DNA of 8,050 bases, taken from Chloroflexota bacterium (lineage in GTDB: Bacteria > Chloroflexota > Dormibacteria > Dormibacterales > Dormibacteraceae). The notes below the pieces were generated by a model. It was not told the DNA's origin. It did no database searches and saw only the letters and a list, made by a program, of their open reading frames with translations. The position numbers and the translations under genes were made by a program. Where the stretch lies: contig VBKD01000189.1 in NCBI GenBank assembly GCA_005888075.1, positions 1 through 8,050 of the forward strand, written 5' to 3'. Positions 7,173-8,050 of the stretch are shown here, one piece after another; positions within the stretch are counted from its first letter, which is position 1; each line of letters opens with the position of its first letter.

Positions 7173-7478
7173 CTAGCCGACCTCGAGGGGAGAGCCGCAG
7201 TTCGGGCACTCCCTTTCGGCGTCGAGCTGGACCATGGTTTCGCAGACCGGACACAGGACGTCAGAGACGACCACAGACGTCGAGTCCTCCTCGGCCTCGG
7301 CTTCGATGGCGTTGGGCACCTCGCTCAGGTCGATGGCCGGCTCGCCGCAGTTGAGGCATATGTAGCCCGGCTGGATGACCGCGTGGTCCTGATACGCGCC
7401 CGTGGAGTCGATCTCCACCTCAGCGAAGAGGGCGCGGAACAGGCGGCCCCCACAGCGCTGCGAGCAAACCAGTAACAC
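7173..7478 (-). CDS. Small protein with two zinc ribbons
   Basis: A 101-residue protein I cannot assign to a named family. Eight cysteines form four knuckles: C5-x3-C9 and C41-x2-C44, then C76-x2-C79 and C91-x2-C94, the last two as LCPVC and CPNCG. Each pair of knuckles can bind one zinc, giving two ribbons joined by an acidic linker (about 50-73, including EAEAEEDS). The protein is acidic and has no signal peptide or membrane helix. Zinc ribbons of this kind mediate protein or nucleic-acid contacts; the function is unknown. GTG at 7478 is used as start because it precedes the first knuckle; a purine-rich GGAAG lies 4 nt upstream and a TAGTCT -10-like hexamer 9 nt upstream. It follows the transporter permease by 30 bp on the same strand and converges on the cysteine-ligase gene, with only 16 bp between the two stops. 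Confidence 0.75.
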   Translation of the reverse strand: MLLVCSQRCGGRLFRALFAEVEIDSTGAYQDHAVIQPGYICLNCGEPAIDLSEVPNAIEAEAEEDSTSVVVSDVLCPVCETMVQLDAERECPNCGSPLEVG

Positions 7479-7487
7479 TTCGCTTCC

Positions 7488-7493
7488 AGACTA
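7488..7493 (-). promoter_or_regulatory. Possible -10 element (TAGTCT) before the zinc-ribbon gene
   Basis: On the minus strand TAGTCT is 9 nt before the GTG at 7478, the same spacing as the TAACCT before the sigma gene. It could allow the zinc-ribbon gene to be transcribed independently of the upstream permease. The hexamer is degenerate, so the support is weak. Confidence 0.25.
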
Positions 7494-7508
7494 CGGTTTT
7501 TCCGATCG

Positions 7509-8050
7509 CTAGCCGAGACGGCGCCGAAGTGTCGTGCTGCCGGCGGCGATCAGCAGGATGCAGAAGCCCGCGACCACCGTGGCGTCCAGCTGCAGCGAAG
7601 CCCAGGTCAAGTCGGCGCCCTTGATCATGATGTCGCGCATGCCGTTGACCGCGTAGGTGAGCGGCAAGACGTCCGAGACTATCTGGAGTGCTTTGGGCTC
7701 CGTCGAGACCGGGAAGATGACTCCTGAAAGGAGCACCTGCGGGACGATAACCAGCGGGATGAACTGCACAGCCTGAAACTCTGAGCGCGCGAACATGCTC
7801 AGGAAGATGCCGAGGTTGACGGCCGCAATGGCCATCAAAGCCTCCATGCCGAAGATCAGAAGCACACCCCCCTGGTTGTGGACCTTCAGCACCGCAAGCG
7901 AGAAGACAAGCACCTCGGCTGACTGGACCAACGCCAGCACGCTGAAGCCGAGCATGTACCCGAGCACGATCTCACCCCGCCTCAGCGGGCTCGCCATCAA
8001 CCGTTCCAGCGTGCCCTGGGAACGCTCGTTGAGGAAGGAGACGATGGTGA
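7509..8050 (-). CDS. ABC-2 type transporter permease (partial, N-terminus beyond right edge)
   Basis: An open frame of 180 codons from the right edge to a TAG at 7509-7511. It begins inside the protein at SFLNERSQGTLERLMASPLRRGEIVLGYMLGF, the conserved cytoplasmic segment of ABC-2 (DrrB-like) permeases that couples to the ATPase. Five hydrophobic segments follow: LGYMLGFSVLALVQ, then a stretch around VLLIFGMEALMAIAAVNLGI, FIPLVIVPQVLLSGVIFPV, one around IVSDVLPLTYAVNGMRDIMI, and VVAGFCILLIAAGS. The L-P-L-T-Y-A-V-N-G-M-R signature is typical of the family. The C-terminus is TTLRRRLG, cytoplasmic. Such permeases pair with a separate ATPase subunit to export drugs, lipids or polysaccharides; the ATPase gene is probably just outside the window. 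The substrate is not predictable. An apparent start at 8000 is internal, since the frame and the family motif continue upstream to the edge. Confidence 0.9.
   Translation of the reverse strand, partial: TIVSFLNERSQGTLERLMASPLRRGEIVLGYMLGFSVLALVQSAEVLVFSLAVLKVHNQGGVLLIFGMEALMAIAAVNLGIFLSMFARSEFQAVQFIPLVIVPQVLLSGVIFPVSTEPKALQIVSDVLPLTYAVNGMRDIMIKGADLTWASLQLDATVVAGFCILLIAAGSTTLRRRLG

Noticed and set aside
7155..7181. Hairpin GTCGG...CCGAC between the convergent genes as a bidirectional terminator
   Set aside because: Only five base pairs with an eight-base loop and no flanking T or A run.

Overview
The window is GC-rich bacterial DNA with frequent GTG starts and little intergenic space. Several genes lack a clear Shine-Dalgarno sequence and instead carry a TANNNT -10-like hexamer about 7-11 nt before the start codon, which suggests widespread leaderless transcription. 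The gene mix (actinobacterial-style ABC-F, an ECF sigma factor paired with a Rieske-type membrane protein, and a MshC-like truncated cysteinyl-tRNA synthetase relative) points to an actinobacterium or a soil Chloroflexota/Dormibacterota-like lineage. That placement is inference; there is no rRNA or other marker that settles it.

Layout. (1) Positions 1-2477, minus strand, is a probable three-gene operon read right to left: an ABC-F ATPase, a free-standing lipoyl-domain protein of 81 aa, and an FAD-dependent amine oxidase of the monomeric sarcosine oxidase/N-methyltryptophan oxidase type that runs off the left edge. (2) A divergent 71-bp promoter region leads to a plus-strand lipoprotein with a DUF4349 domain, followed by a strong double hairpin. 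(3) Positions 3561-4664 hold an ECF-type sigma factor overlapping by 4 bp a gene whose N-terminal part resembles a membrane-anchored, Tat-type Rieske protein. Its C-terminal Rieske half (CPCH box) is present but in another reading frame, and the first Cys/His box is missing, so the gene looks broken by a deletion with frameshift. (4) Positions 4712-7156 hold metK (S-adenosylmethionine synthetase) and, 15 bp later in the same frame, a short CysRS/MshC-like cysteine-activating enzyme without the tRNA anticodon-binding C-terminus. (5) Convergent to these, on the minus strand, are a double zinc-ribbon protein and the C-terminal part of an ABC-2 type transporter permease that enters from the right edge.

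How the genes work together. metK and the CysRS/MshC-like gene form a plausible sulfur-metabolism pair (SAM and cysteine-derived thiol chemistry). The sigma/Rieske pair looks like a signal-responsive sigma factor with a membrane redox partner that could act as its anti-sigma factor. This pair, damaged here, and the truncated cysteine ligase are the two most interesting items in the window. No CRISPR array, tRNA, rRNA, transposase or riboswitch was recognised, and no stretch over 300 bases lacks a gene.
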